A stretch of DNA of 64,000 bases from Saccharopolyspora erythraea NRRL 2338 (GCF_000062885.1 NC_009142.1:6623584-6687583); one strand, 5' to 3'; positions 39,019 through 48,880 are shown, counted from the stretch's first letter. Numbers and translations are program-made. Notes: a model not told the origin generated them from the letters alone.

Positions 39019-39149
39019 GTGGGGTCGGCAGCCCGGTTCCTGACCAGGCGGAGCTGCAGTACCTCCAAGGGAACTACGACACACTGCGCGCGTTCTTCGA
39101 CACCGCAGCCCGGAACGGCAACGCCGCACTCGCCTGCTTCTCGTTCTGA
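38991..39149 (+). pseudogene. C-terminal gene remnant without a start
   Basis: An open stretch on the plus strand encodes DQAELQYLQGNYDTLRAFFD followed by TAARNGNAALACFSF and a stop. The codon use is normal, but the frame opens after a TAG at 38988 and has no ATG, GTG or TTG. It runs out of the tetR operator region, so it looks like the tail of a gene whose front was lost when the tetR segment joined here. I do not recognise the family. Confidence 0.45.
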
Positions 39150-39234
39150 CGGCTCAGGATGCCGGGTTTCCGACGCACCACATCCGGGCTGAGACCCAGC
39201 GCGCTGCCGGCCGGCTCGCGCCCTCCAGACGCGA

Positions 39235-39269
39235 CCGCGGGCTGCCGGTGCGCGACCGGCAGCCCGCGG
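39235..39269 (-). terminator. perfect 15-bp hairpin downstream of proS
   Basis: CCGCGGGCTGCCGGT (39235-39249) and ACCGGCAGCCCGCGG (39255-39269) pair perfectly around a five-base loop. It starts 18 bases past the proS stop on the minus strand. Confidence 0.85.
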
Positions 39270-39287
39270 ACCGGACCCGAACCCGCG

Positions 39288-41033
39288 CTACGCGCGGATG
39301 GTGCTCACCAGGTGCTCCACCGCGCCGTCGACGGGGACCTCCTCGCGGTCGCCGCTGCGGCGGTCCTTGACCTCCACGACGCCCTTGGCCAGGCCCTTGC
39401 CGACGACCAGGATCGTCGGCACGCCGACCAGCTCGGCGTCGGCGAACTTCACGCCCGGCGAGGCGTTGCGGTCGTCCAGCAGCACGCGCACGCCCGCGGC
39501 GTCGAGGTCGGCCGCCAGCCGCTCCGCGCCCTCGCGGACCGACTCGTCCTTGCCCGCGATGACCACGTGCACGTCGGCGGGCGCCACCTCGCGCGGCCAC
39601 ACCAGGCCGAGCTCGTCGTGGCTCTGCTCGGCGATCGCCGCGACCATCCGGGAGACGCCGACACCGTAGGAGCCCATGGTGATGCGCTTGGGCTTGCCGT
39701 CCTGGCCGAGCGCGTCCAGCGAGAACGCGTCGGCGTACTTGCGGCCGAGCTGGAAGATGTGGCCGATCTCGATGCCCCGCGCGGCGACCAGGGTGCCCTC
39801 ACCGTCCGGCGAGGGGTCGCCCTCGCGGACCTCGGCGGCCTCGATGGTGCCGTCCGGGGTGAAGTCGCGGCCGACGACCAGGTCCACGACGTGGTGGTCG
39901 GGCTTGTCCGCGCCGGTCACCCACGCCGTGCCGGTCACCACGCGCGGGTCGACCAGGTAGCGGATCCCGTTGTCCTGCAGCGCCTTCGGCCCGATGTAGC
40001 CCTTGACCAGGAAGGGATTGGCCGCGAAGTCCGACTCCTCCAGCAGCGCCACCTCGGCGGGCTCCAGCGACGCCTCCAGCCGCTTGAGGTCGACCTCGCG
40101 GTCGCCGGGCACCGCCACGGCCAGCAGCTCCCACTCCCGTGCACCCGGCTGCCGGGTCTTGACCAGCACGTTCTTCAGGGTGTCGGCGGCGGTGAACTTG
40201 CGGTCGCCGTGGGCGTTGAGGAAGTCGACCAGCGTCTCGATGGTCGGGGTGTCGGGGGTGTGGTGGACCTGCGCGGCGGGCTTGTCCTCGATCGGCTCCG
40301 GCTCGGGCACCGGGGTCACCACGGCCTCGACGTTGGCGGCGAAGCCCGAGGAGGTGCTGCGGACGAAGGTGTCCTCACCGGTAGGCGCCTCGGCCAGGAA
40401 CTCCTCCGACGCCGAGCCGCCCATCGCCCCGGAGGTCGCCGCGACGATCACGTAGCGCAGGCCGACGCGGTCGAAGATCCGGATGTAGGCGTCGCGGTGC
40501 AGCCGGTAGGAGTTCGTCAGCCCCTCGTCGTCGAGGTCGAAGGAGTAGGAGTCCTTCATCACGAACTCCCGGCCGCGCAGGATGCCCGCGCGCGGGCGCT
40601 CCTCGTCCCGGTACTTGGTCTGGATCTGGTAGAGGATGACCGGGTAGTCCTTGTAGGAGCTGTACTCGCCCTTGACCGTGAGCGTGAACAGCTCCTCGTG
40701 GGTGGGCCCGAGCAGGTAGTCGCCGCCCTTGCGGTCCTTGAGCCGGAAGAGGTTCGGGCCGTACTCGGTCCAGCGGTTGGTCGCCTCGTAGGGCTCCTTC
40801 GGCAGCAGCGCGGGGAAGTGGATCTCCTGCGCGCCGATGGCGTCCATCTCCTGGCGGACGATCTCCTCGATGTTGCGCAGCACTCGCAGGCCCAGCGGCA
40901 GCCACGAGTAGATACCCGGCCCGATCCGGCGGACGTAACCGGCGCGGACCAGCAGCCGGTGGCTCGGCACCTCGGCGTCGGCCGGATCCTCGCGCAGGGT
41001 ACGCAGGAACAACGTCGACATCCTCGTGATCAC
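39288..41033 (-). CDS. proS: prolyl-tRNA synthetase
   Basis: Charges tRNA-Pro. The 581-residue protein is the bacterial form with an editing domain inserted in the catalytic core. Seen: [38 protein letters not shown], motif 2 region [27 protein letters not shown], an inserted domain (about 230-390), motif 3 [17 protein letters not shown], and the anticodon-binding domain with [24 protein letters not shown] 41033 follows GAGGAG; ATG 41021 is the alternative. Confidence 0.97.
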   Translation of the reverse strand: MITRMSTLFLRTLREDPADAEVPSHRLLVRAGYVRRIGPGIYSWLPLGLRVLRNIEEIVRQEMDAIGAQEIHFPALLPKEPYEATNRWTEYGPNLFRLKDRKGGDYLLGPTHEELFTLTVKGEYSSYKDYPVILYQIQTKYRDEERPRAGILRGREFVMKDSYSFDLDDEGLTNSYRLHRDAYIRIFDRVGLRYVIVAATSGAMGGSASEEFLAEAPTGEDTFVRSTSSGFAANVEAVVTPVPEPEPIEDKPAAQVHHTPDTPTIETLVDFLNAHGDRKFTAADTLKNVLVKTRQPGAREWELLAVAVPGDREVDLKRLEASLEPAEVALLEESDFAANPFLVKGYIGPKALQDNGIRYLVDPRVVTGTAWVTGADKPDHHVVDLVVGRDFTPDGTIEAAEVREGDPSPDGEGTLVAARGIEIGHIFQLGRKYADAFSLDALGQDGKPKRITMGSYGVGVSRMVAAIAEQSHDELGLVWPREVAPADVHVVIAGKDESVREGAERLAADLDAAGVRVLLDDRNASPGVKFADAELVGVPTILVVGKGLAKGVVEVKDRRSGDREEVPVDGAVEHLVSTIRA

Positions 41034-41136
41034 GGCTGCTCGCTCCTCAGACGGCGTGGTGGTTATCTCCGCAGGGTAGCGAGCCCGGTCCAGCTCATTT
41101 CGGTCGGCTGTCGGTGCCCGGGTCCAGCATTGCCGC

Positions 41137-41487
41137 ATGAAGCTCGACATAGTCATGGTCACCTTCGACTGCGCGGACCCGCAGGGGCTCGCGGAGTTCT
41201 GGACGCGGGCCCTGGACATGACCGTCGCGTTCGACGCGGGCGAGTTCATGATGCTCTCGCCGAATTCCGGCAACGGCCCCGCGCTGGGGCTCCAGCGGGT
41301 ACCGGAGCCGCGCACCGGCAAGAACCGCGTGCACATCGACCTGAGCACCGACAATCCGGCGGCCGAGGTGCGCAGGCTGGTGGAGCTGGGCGCGCGGGAG
41401 CTCGGCGGTTACGAGGCGCCGGGGATCAGGTGGAGGGTGCTGGCCGACCCCGAGGGCAACGAGTTCTGCGTGGGCATCCACGAGTGA
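41137..41487 (+). CDS. VOC/glyoxalase-like protein
   Basis: A 116-residue single VOC domain. Seen: [25 protein letters not shown] at the start, [20 protein letters not shown] and the ending [15 protein letters not shown], the standard glyoxalase/dioxygenase beta-alpha-beta pattern. It is probably a resistance or small-molecule enzyme; the substrate is unknown. Confidence 0.88.
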   Translation: MKLDIVMVTFDCADPQGLAEFWTRALDMTVAFDAGEFMMLSPNSGNGPALGLQRVPEPRTGKNRVHIDLSTDNPAAEVRRLVELGARELGGYEAPGIRWRVLADPEGNEFCVGIHE

Positions 41488-41716
41488 ACGCCGTCGGCCC
41501 GGGGGTGGCCGCGTCCGCGCGGCCCGGGGATGGCCGGTCCGCGCGGCGGCCACGACCCGGCCTGCCACGGGCACGGCCACCGGCGCCGGGCGGCCGAGGC
41601 CACCGGCGCGACGGTCACCGCCGTGCCCGGCGCGGACTGAGCCGATCGGACCCTTGCCGCTTCCACCTGTTCTGCGGTCTCCTCGAAAGGGAGATCGCAC
41701 TCCAGGGAGGCCGCCG

Positions 41717-43018
41717 ATGACCACCGCCGAACCCGCCGAGACCGGCTCGCTGGCGGAGCTGAACCTGGGGATGCGGCTGGTGCTGCACGGCGCGGTCACG
41801 TGGTCGATCGCCCGGCTCGGCGACCCGGTGGCCCGGCTGCTGCACTCGCCGTGGCGGCGCGACCCGTACCCGATCTACCGGCAGCTGCGCGCCAGGGGTC
41901 CGCTGGTGCGCAGCAGGCTCGGCGTCTGGGCGGCCAGCACCTACGAGGTGTGCGACGCGGTGCTGCGCGACCGCCGGTTCGGCGTGCGCACCAGCGACGG
42001 CTCCTACGGCGACCCGACTGCCGCGGCGGTCGGGCTCCAGCTCTCGCTGCTCGAACTCGACCCTCCCGACCACACCCGGCTGCGCAAGCTCGCCGCGCCG
42101 GCTTTCCGGCCGCGCAAGCTGGAGAACTACCGGCAGCGCATCGAGGACACCGCCCACGAGCTGCTCGACCGCGCGCTGGCCAAGGGCGAGTTCGACCTGA
42201 TCCGCGACTTCGCCACACCGCTGCCGATCCGCGTGATCTGCGAGCTGCTGGGGCTGCCGGAGCTGGGCGCCGAGCGGCTCGCGGTGCACGGCGCGGCGCT
42301 GTCCGGCGCGCTCGACGGCATCCGCTCGATCCGGCACCTGCGCCGGATGCGCGCCTCCACGCTGGAGCTCAACGAGCTGTTCGGCGACCTGATCGAGCAG
42401 CGCAGGCGCCAGCCGGGTGAGGACATCGTCAGCGACCTGGTCACCGCGCTGGACCAGGACAGGCTCGACAGCACCGAGCTGGTGCAGATGTGCGACCTGC
42501 TGCTGGTGGCGGGGTTCGAGACCACCGTCAACCTGATCGGCAACGGCGTGCTGGCGCTGCTGGAGCGCCCCGACCAGTGGCGGCTGCTGTGCGACGACCC
42601 GGATCAGGCCGTAGGGGTGGTCGAGGAGACATTGCGCTGGGATCCGCCGGTGCAGACCACGATGCGCGTCGCCCACGAACCGGTCGAGGTCGCGGGCCGG
42701 CTGCTGCCCCGCAACTCCGCGGTGCTGCCGATGCTCGGCGCGGCGGGGCGGGACCCGGCGGTGCACTTCGCGCCGGACCGCTTCGACATCACCCGCGGTA
42801 CCCGGGGCGACCACCTGGCGTTCTCCAGCGGCATCCACTACTGCCTCGGGGCGCCGCTGGCGCGGCTGGAGTCCGAGATCGCCTTCCGCTGCCTGGCCAC
42901 GCGGGTGCCGGAGCTGCGCAGGTCCGGGGCGCTGGTGCGGCGGCCGACGTCGGTGATCCACGGCCTGTCCGCGCTGCCGGTCGCGGCGTCGAAGGCGACG
43001 GCCGGAGGCCGCCGCTGA
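41717..43018 (+). CDS. cytochrome P450
   Basis: A 433-residue soluble bacterial P450. Seen: the I-helix oxygen-binding motif VAGFETT, the ExxR motif EETLRWDPPVQ, PERF-region DRFDITRG, and heme-binding FSSGIHYCLGAPLAR with the axial cysteine. ATG 41717 has AGGGAGG nine bases before it. No ferredoxin or reductase is adjacent, so electrons come from elsewhere. The substrate is unknown. It is followed after 24 bases by yaaA. Confidence 0.96.
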   Translation: MTTAEPAETGSLAELNLGMRLVLHGAVTWSIARLGDPVARLLHSPWRRDPYPIYRQLRARGPLVRSRLGVWAASTYEVCDAVLRDRRFGVRTSDGSYGDPTAAAVGLQLSLLELDPPDHTRLRKLAAPAFRPRKLENYRQRIEDTAHELLDRALAKGEFDLIRDFATPLPIRVICELLGLPELGAERLAVHGAALSGALDGIRSIRHLRRMRASTLELNELFGDLIEQRRRQPGEDIVSDLVTALDQDRLDSTELVQMCDLLLVAGFETTVNLIGNGVLALLERPDQWRLLCDDPDQAVGVVEETLRWDPPVQTTMRVAHEPVEVAGRLLPRNSAVLPMLGAAGRDPAVHFAPDRFDITRGTRGDHLAFSSGIHYCLGAPLARLESEIAFRCLATRVPELRRSGALVRRPTSVIHGLSALPVAASKATAGGRR

Positions 43019-43042
43019 GCCGGGCCGCTACCCTGGCGCGCT

Positions 43043-43786
43043 GTGCTCGTCCTGCTTCCCCCTTCCGAGACCAAGGCCGTCGGCGGTGACGGTGGACCGC
43101 TGGACCTCGACGCGCTCTCGCACCCGGAGCTCAACCCGGCGCGGCGGGAGCTGATCGACGCGCTGCGCGCGCTGGCCGGCGACGTGCCCGCCAGCCTGGA
43201 CGCGCTCGGACTGTCGCAGCGGCAGTCCGAGGAGGTGCAGCGCAACGCCGAGCTGCTGCAATCCCCCACCGTGCCCGCACTCGAGCGCTACACCGGCGTG
43301 CTCTACGACGCGCTGGACGTCGGCTCGCTGTCGGCGGCCGAGCGCAAGCAGGCCGACTCGCGGCTGGCGGTGGCCTCGGCGCTGTTCGGGCTGGCGCGCG
43401 GCACCGACGCGATTCCCGCGTACCGGCTCTCCGGAGGCAGCTCGCTGCCCGGACTGCCCCCGCTGCGCAGCATGTGGCGTCCGGTGCTGGAACCGCTGCT
43501 CGCCGACGTCGACGACCTGGTGGTTGACCTGCGCTCCGGCGCCTACGCGACGCTCGCGCGGGTGCCGCACGCGGTGAAGGTGCGGGTGCTGTCGGAGGAC
43601 CCCGGCGGCAAGCGCAAGGTCGTCAGCCACCACAACAAGGCGCACAAGGGCAAGCTTGCCCGCGCGCTCGCGCAGGCACCGACGGAGCCCGCCGACGTCG
43701 ACGACCTGCTGGCCGTCGCCGAGGCCGCCGATCTGCGCGTCGAGCGGGAAGCCGAGCGCGAACTCTGCGTCGTGGTCAGCGCCTGA
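43043..43786 (+). CDS. yaaA: peroxide stress protein YaaA
   Basis: A 247-residue DUF328 protein. Seen: the N-terminal VLLPPSETKA, VLYDALDV, YRLSGGSSLPGLPPLRSMW, VVDLRSGAY and the C-terminal VSHHNKAHKGKLARAL, all family landmarks. In E. coli YaaA lowers free iron and protects DNA during peroxide stress. GTG 43043 follows TACCCT (43029-43034) by eight bases with no ribosome binding site, suggesting its own leaderless transcript although the P450 ends only 24 bases before. Confidence 0.92.
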   Translation: MLVLLPPSETKAVGGDGGPLDLDALSHPELNPARRELIDALRALAGDVPASLDALGLSQRQSEEVQRNAELLQSPTVPALERYTGVLYDALDVGSLSAAERKQADSRLAVASALFGLARGTDAIPAYRLSGGSSLPGLPPLRSMWRPVLEPLLADVDDLVVDLRSGAYATLARVPHAVKVRVLSEDPGGKRKVVSHHNKAHKGKLARALAQAPTEPADVDDLLAVAEAADLRVEREAERELCVVVSA

Positions 43787-43915
43787 GCTTCGCACGGCGG
43801 CGTTCGGGAAAAACCGGTTGCGGCGCAGGCCGGAGGCGGCTTGACTTGCCGCCGGACGTACTCAGATCGAGCCGACCGACGAACGCGCATCGACCGCACC
43901 AGGGAGGAGGTCACC

Positions 43916-44011
43916 GTGGACACGACCGCGACGGAAGCCCGCGCGGGGCAGCTACCGACAGCCGCGCCCAGCCGCACCCGGAACCGACCTCCTGCCGCCC
44001 CGCCGCGCTGA
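43916..44011 (+). CDS. candidate 31-residue leader peptide
   Basis: A GTG with an excellent GGAGGAGG site five bases upstream opens a short frame, VDTTATEARAGQLPTAAPSR followed by a few more residues, and stops at 44011, 46 bases before the RIO kinase start. The strong ribosome binding site is the main evidence. The peptide has no recognisable domain and could be a regulatory leader (inference). Confidence 0.4.
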   Translation: MDTTATEARAGQLPTAAPSRTRNRPPAAPPR

Positions 44012-44057
44012 ACCGCGGTGCTCCGGGCGCGGGACCGCCAGCGAGGAGCACCACGCA

Positions 44058-45062
44058 GTGCGTGCGCAATACGCATTCGACGAAAACGAGCACGACGACA
44101 TGCCGCGCATGTCGAAGATCCGGACCAAGCAGCGCAAGAGGTTCGACGAGGAGCAGGCCCGCCGAGGCCGGCTGACCGAGGAGGAGCGCGAACGGCTCGC
44201 CGCGCTGCGCGAGGAGCCGGAACCCCGGCCGCTGCCCGGCGACGCGGACCGATGGTCCACATGGGACACCGGCGAACGCGGTCCGCTCCCGCGCCCGGGG
44301 TGGGTCGTGACCGAGCTCGCCGCGGTGGACCACGAGCTCGGAATCCTCAAGACCGGCAAGGAAGCCGACGTCCACCTGCTGCGCCGGTCTCTGCCCGGCG
44401 GCGGGATGCCGAGCGCCGAGAAGTCCCGCGGCGAGAAGTCCTGCCTGCTGGCGGCCAAGCGCTACCGCCACAGCGACCACCGCATGTTCCACCGCGACGC
44501 GGGTTACCTGGAAGGCCGCCGGATGCGCCGTACGCGGGAGAACCGCGCGATGGCGCGCCGCAGCGCGCTCGGCCGCGGGCTGATCGCCGAGCAGTGGGCG
44601 GTGGCGGAGTTCCGCGTGTTGTCGGCGCTGTGGAACGCCGGAGCGCCGGTACCGTACCCGGTGCAGCGCGTCGGCACCGAGGTGCTGCTGGAGTTCGTCG
44701 GCACCCCGCGGGGCGAGGCCGCGCCCAGGCTCGCGTCGCTGCGCCCGGACCGCGAGCAGCTCACCGACCTGTGGCACCAGCTCGTCGACGCGCTGCTCGC
44801 GCTGGCCGAGCAGGGCTACACCCACGGCGACCTGTCGGCCTACAACGTCCTGGTGGAGCCGGAATCCGGCGGCGCGGGCAGGTTGGTGCTCATCGACCTC
44901 CCGCAGGCGGTGGACCTGGCGGCCAACCCGCTGGGCGCGACCTACCTGCGGCGTGACGTCGACAACATCACCGGTTGGTTCCGGGATCGCGGCGCGCCAG
45001 GGGACCAGGTCGATCCGGACGAACTGTGCACCGCCCTGGCCGAAGCGGCCCGGATGGCTTGA
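44058..45062 (+). CDS. RIO-type Ser protein kinase
   Basis: A 334-residue RIO1-like kinase. Seen: GILKTGKEADVHLL (nucleotide-binding region), LAAKRYRH with the lysine, YTHGDLSAYNVLV as the catalytic loop, and VLIDLPQAV as the metal-binding loop that replaces DFG. A basic N-terminal tail (KIRTKQRKRFDEEQARRGR) could bind RNA. In archaea and eukaryotes RIO kinases mature small ribosomal subunits; the bacterial role is unknown. The GTG has AGGAG upstream. The next gene is a DEAD-box helicase on the same strand. Confidence 0.9.
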   Translation: MRAQYAFDENEHDDMPRMSKIRTKQRKRFDEEQARRGRLTEEERERLAALREEPEPRPLPGDADRWSTWDTGERGPLPRPGWVVTELAAVDHELGILKTGKEADVHLLRRSLPGGGMPSAEKSRGEKSCLLAAKRYRHSDHRMFHRDAGYLEGRRMRRTRENRAMARRSALGRGLIAEQWAVAEFRVLSALWNAGAPVPYPVQRVGTEVLLEFVGTPRGEAAPRLASLRPDREQLTDLWHQLVDALLALAEQGYTHGDLSAYNVLVEPESGGAGRLVLIDLPQAVDLAANPLGATYLRRDVDNITGWFRDRGAPGDQVDPDELCTALAEAARMA

Positions 45063-45081
45063 GCGACTGTCTCCGGCCTTT

Positions 45082-45126
45082 GAAGCGGCGCAGCCGCCGG
45101 CGCTGCTGCGCAAGGTGAGTTCGAAG
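45082..45126. repeat. dispersed intergenic repeat, copy 4 (short form)
   Basis: The hairpin GCGGCGCAGCCGC (45085-45097) is followed by GCGCAAGGTGAGT, the same order as at 52158-52336 but without the interior. It lies 20 bases past the RIO kinase stop. Confidence 0.6.
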
Positions 45127-45356
45127 ACAACCACTGAGGCGTCCCGGCCGGTGTCACCCCGATCGGTTAGACTCGGGTGCCGCACCGGCCGGGTCCACTC
45201 GGGACGACCTCCCGCTCTCCTCGCGACCCGGATTTTTCCCCGGTGCATCCGAAACCCGACCAACGGCGCCTTCGTCGCGCCGGGCCCGTCCTTGCGATCG
45301 CACGCGGTCACCGCGAGTCCTCCCCGAGACGTGCCATTTCCCGCGGAGGTTCTTTC

Positions 45357-46940
45357 GTGCCACCCAGCTCGCCGTCCACGTCCGCGCGCGGCAGCCGCAG
45401 GCCCAAGCGCCGCAGGCCGCGCTCGAACGCACCGGCCGCCGCGCCGGCGATGAGCCTGTTCGACCAAGTCGGCGTCACCGCCGTCGACCCGGCCCCGTTC
45501 GACTCGCTCGGCCTGCCCGAGCGGCTGGTGCGGGCGCTGGGCGACCTCGGGATGACCGAGGCGTTCCCGATCCAGGCCGCCACCATCCCGGACGCGCTCG
45601 GCGGTCGCGACGTGCTCGGCCGCGGCCAGACCGGCTCCGGCAAGACGCTGGCCTTCGGCCTGCCGCTGCTGGCGATGCAGGGCTCCAGCGCGCGGCCGCT
45701 GCACCCGCGCGGGCTGGTCCTGGTGCCGACCCGCGAGCTGGCGACCCAGGTCACCGACTCGCTCAAGCCGCTGGCCAAGGCGCTGGGCCTGTACGTGCGC
45801 GAGGTCGTCGGCGGCATGTCGTTCAGCAGGCAGGCCGACACCCTGCGCCGCGGTGTCGACGTGCTCGTGGCGACCCCCGGCCGGCTCTCCGACCACGTGC
45901 GGCAGGGCACCTGCGTGCTCTCCGAGGTCGAGCGCACCGCGCTGGACGAGGCCGACCAGATGGCCGACATGGGCTTCCTGCCGCAGGTGCGGGAACTGCT
46001 CGACCTGGTGCCCGCCGACGGCCAGCGGCTGCTGTTCTCGGCAACCCTCGACGGCGACGTCGACAAGCTGGTGCACGAGTACATGACCGACCCGGTGGTG
46101 CACTCGCTGGCGCCCCCGGCGGCCAGCGTGGACAGCATGGACCACCACCAGCTGCTGGTCACGGCCGAGCAGAAGCAGGACGTGCTGGCCCGCATCGGCG
46201 CCCGCGAGGGCCGCACGATCATGTTCGTGCGCACCAAGCACCACGCCGACCGGCTGACCCGCAAGCTGCGCGCCGCCGGTGTGCGCGCCGGTGCGCTGCA
46301 CGGCGGCAAGGCGCAGAACGCACGCTCGCGCATCCTGGAGGAGTTCCGCCAGGGCGGGACCACGACGCTGGTCGCCACCAACGTCGCGGCCCGCGGCATC
46401 CACGTCGACGACGTCAGCCTCGTGGTCCACGTCGAGCCGCCCGCCGACCCGAAGGACTACCTGCACCGCGCGGGCCGCACCGCCCGCGCCGGGGCCACCG
46501 GCACCGTGGTGACGTTGGTCACCGACGACCAGAAGCGGGCGTTCCGCGCCATGACGGCCAAGGCCGGCGTCGAGGCGACCGCGACGAAGGTGGCCCCGGC
46601 CGACGAGGAGCTGGCGCGGCTGACCGGCGCCCGCGAACCCAGCGGTATCGCGGTGACCGAGCCGAAGCGGGGCGAGTCGCCGCGCGGCGGCCGTGGCTCG
46701 CGCTCGGGCGCGCCGCGTGGCGGCGAGCGGGGCGAGCGCGGTGGGGCCCGCAACTCCGGTGGACGCGGTGAGCAGCGCGGACGTGGCGAGCGCAGGCCCC
46801 AGGGCGAGCGCGGACGCGGCGACTGGAGCGGTGAGCGCACCGGGCGCGGCGACCAGCGCGGACGCGGCGACTGGGGCGGTGGACGCCGCGGCGGCTCCCG
46901 CCAGCAGCGTCCGGGGCGGTCCCGCCAGTCGGCGAGCTGA
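45357..46940 (+). CDS. DEAD-box ATP-dependent RNA helicase
   Basis: A 527-residue RNA helicase. Motifs: Q motif (MTEAFPIQAATIP), Walker A GQTGSGKT, PTREL, TPGR, motif II DEAD seen as LDEADQMADMGF, SAT, and domain 2 with TNVAARGIHVDDV and HRAGRTAR. Both ends are basic and disordered; the C-terminal tail is rich in RGG-like repeats, typical of cold-shock RNA helicases that bind structured RNA. GTG 45357 follows GGAGG. A long leader of about 290 bases precedes it, which may regulate it. Confidence 0.96.
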   Translation: MPPSSPSTSARGSRRPKRRRPRSNAPAAAPAMSLFDQVGVTAVDPAPFDSLGLPERLVRALGDLGMTEAFPIQAATIPDALGGRDVLGRGQTGSGKTLAFGLPLLAMQGSSARPLHPRGLVLVPTRELATQVTDSLKPLAKALGLYVREVVGGMSFSRQADTLRRGVDVLVATPGRLSDHVRQGTCVLSEVERTALDEADQMADMGFLPQVRELLDLVPADGQRLLFSATLDGDVDKLVHEYMTDPVVHSLAPPAASVDSMDHHQLLVTAEQKQDVLARIGAREGRTIMFVRTKHHADRLTRKLRAAGVRAGALHGGKAQNARSRILEEFRQGGTTTLVATNVAARGIHVDDVSLVVHVEPPADPKDYLHRAGRTARAGATGTVVTLVTDDQKRAFRAMTAKAGVEATATKVAPADEELARLTGAREPSGIAVTEPKRGESPRGGRGSRSGAPRGGERGERGGARNSGGRGEQRGRGERRPQGERGRGDWSGERTGRGDQRGRGDWGGGRRGGSRQQRPGRSRQSAS

Positions 46941-46962
46941 TTCCCGGACCGATCCCACACGC

Positions 46963-46993
46963 AGCGGGCCCCTTCCACCGGAAGGGGCCCGCT
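46963..46993 (+). terminator. perfect 14-bp hairpin after the helicase
   Basis: AGCGGGCCCCTTCC (46963-46976) and GGAAGGGGCCCGCT (46980-46993) pair perfectly around a three-base loop, 23 bases past the stop. A short T/C-rich stretch follows. Confidence 0.9.
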
Positions 46994-47156
46994 TCGCGTC
47001 AGCCCCGCGAGCGCGCCGCGGGTGGCGATCGTCTCGTTCGGGGTCGCGCGCGCCGGAGGTAGGTTCCACAGTCGAACCAAGCGCGCCCTTGCCGGCCCGT
47101 CGGCTCATGGGATGGATCACACCGGCGCGGAACGCCCGGGGAAGAGGAGGATGCCG

Positions 47157-47564
47157 GTGGCCGCGAAGTCCACTTTGGACAACGTCAGCGACGCGTTCCT
47201 GGAGTTCTGGCGGGAACGGCACCTGTGCACGCTGACGACCGTGCGCCAGGACGGCACTCCGCACGTCGTGCCGGTCGGCGTGACGCTGGACGCGGGCACG
47301 GCGACCGCGCGGGTCATCTCCTCCGGCACCTCGCACAAGGTCCGCCAGGTGCGGGCCGCGGGACCGGAAGGCGCCCGGGTCGCGGTCTGCCAGGTCGACG
47401 GGCGCCGCTGGTCCACCCTGGAGGGCCGCGCCGTCGTGCGCGACGACCCGGAGTCGGTCGCCGACGCCGAACGCCGCTACGAGCAGCGCTACAAGACACC
47501 GCGGCCGAACCCGCGCCGGGTAGTGATCGAGATCTCGGTGACCAAGGTCCTGGGCAACCTCTGA
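47157..47564 (+). CDS. PPOX-class FMN/F420-binding protein
   Basis: A 135-residue split-barrel flavin/F420 protein. Seen: FLEFWRERHLCTLTTVRQDG followed by TPHVVPVGVTLD, and a C-terminal RRVVIEISVTKVLGN, as in the actinobacterial PPOX-class TIGR03618-like group. Members reduce small molecules or bind heme products. GTG 47157 is chosen because GAGGAGG lies six bases before it; ATG 47151 is too close to that site. Confidence 0.85.
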   Translation: MAAKSTLDNVSDAFLEFWRERHLCTLTTVRQDGTPHVVPVGVTLDAGTATARVISSGTSHKVRQVRAAGPEGARVAVCQVDGRRWSTLEGRAVVRDDPESVADAERRYEQRYKTPRPNPRRVVIEISVTKVLGNL

Positions 47565-47584
47565 CGGCGGCGTGCTGAGGTGGT

Positions 47585-48880
47585 GTGGTGACTGTGGACC
47601 TGGACATGCCGGAGTTCGTCGACGTCGTGGGCATCGGCGCCGACGGGTGGGAGGGGCTCGCGCCCCGGGCCCGGCGCGCGGTGGCCTCGGCGGAGGTCCT
47701 GTTCGGCAGCTCGCGGCAACTCGACCTGGTGCCCGAGCCTGCCGGCAGGCGGGTGGCGTGGCCGTCGCCGCTGCTGCCCGCGCTGCCGGGGCTGCTCGCC
47801 GAGCACGCCGGGCGCTCGATCTGCGTGCTGGCCAGCGGCGACCCGATGTTCTACGGCATCGGTGCCACGCTGGTGCGCCTGCTCGGCCCGGACCGGCTGC
47901 GCGTCCTCCCGCACCCGTCGTCGCTGTCGCTGGCCTGCGCCCGGATGGGCTGGCCGGTGCAGGAGACGGCGGTGGTCAGCCTGGTCGGCAGGCCCGTCGA
48001 GCTGCTGCACCCCGCCGTGCAGCCGGACAACCGCGTGCTGGTGCTCAGCGCCGACGGCGCCACCCCGGCCGCCGTGGCCGCGCTGCTCACGGCTCGCGGC
48101 TACGGCGCGAGCGAGCTGACGGTGCTGGCGGACCTCGGCGGCGAGCGCGAGGAGCGGATCAGCGGCAGCGCGGCGACGTGGGACCGGCCCGGCACCGGTG
48201 CGCTCAACGTGGTCGCGGTGCGGTGCCGGGCGGAGCCGTCGGCCGCGCACCTGCCCCGCGTTCCCGGGCTGCCCGACGACGCCTTCGAGCACGACGGCCA
48301 GCTCACCAAGCGCGACGTGCGCGCGAGCACGCTCGCGCGGCTCGCCCCGGCGCCCGGCCAACTGCTGTGGGACGTGGGTGCCGGCGCCGGTAGCATCGCG
48401 ATCGAGTGGATGCGCGGCGATCCGGCCAACCGGGCCATCGCCGTCGAGCACCGCGAGGACCGGGCGGCGCGGATCGCCAGGAACGCGACCGCGCTCGGCG
48501 TCCCGGGCCTGCGGGTCGTCACCGGAGCCGCACCGCGCGCGCTGGCCGGGCTGGAGACGCCCGACGCGATCTTCGTGGGTGGCGGCGCCACCGCACCGGG
48601 TGTGCTGGAAACCTGCTGGGACGCGCTCGCGCCCGGCGGGAGGCTGGTGGTCAACGCGGTGACGATGGAGTCGGAGGTGCTGGTGGCCGACCGCTACGGC
48701 GCGCTCGGCGGTGAGCTGGTGCGGATCTCGGTGGACCACGCCTCCCCGGTAGGCGGGTTCACCGGCTGGCGCCCGTCGATGCGGGTCACCCAGTGGGCGG
48801 TGCGCAAGCCCGCGCAGGACCGGCCCCCAGACCGGGAAGGCGCTTGCGGACAGCGACCGACGACGGAGGAACAGCGATGA
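47585..48880 (+). CDS. cobL: precorrin-6B C5,15-methyltransferase, decarboxylating (CbiE-CbiT fusion)
   Basis: Adds two methyl groups and removes the acetate carboxyl at ring C. The 431-residue protein has an N-terminal CbiE-type tetrapyrrole methylase (VDVVGIGADGWEGL, LASGDPMFYGIG) and a C-terminal CbiT-type domain (LTKRDVRASTLARLAP, LLWDVGAGAGSIAIEW, AIFVGGG). It overlaps cobM by four bases (ATGA), so the two are coupled. The start has a weak TGAGG site; the adjacent GTG at 47588 is an alternative. Confidence 0.95.
   Translation: MVTVDLDMPEFVDVVGIGADGWEGLAPRARRAVASAEVLFGSSRQLDLVPEPAGRRVAWPSPLLPALPGLLAEHAGRSICVLASGDPMFYGIGATLVRLLGPDRLRVLPHPSSLSLACARMGWPVQETAVVSLVGRPVELLHPAVQPDNRVLVLSADGATPAAVAALLTARGYGASELTVLADLGGEREERISGSAATWDRPGTGALNVVAVRCRAEPSAAHLPRVPGLPDDAFEHDGQLTKRDVRASTLARLAPAPGQLLWDVGAGAGSIAIEWMRGDPANRAIAVEHREDRAARIARNATALGVPGLRVVTGAAPRALAGLETPDAIFVGGGATAPGVLETCWDALAPGGRLVVNAVTMESEVLVADRYGALGGELVRISVDHASPVGGFTGWRPSMRVTQWAVRKPAQDRPPDREGACGQRPTTEEQR

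Noticed and set aside
43911-47336. 1141-codon minus-strand open frame opposite the RIO kinase and helicase
   Set aside because: Mirror frame of very GC-rich genes; low-complexity Arg/Ala/Gly product with no domain, while the plus-strand genes have complete motifs.
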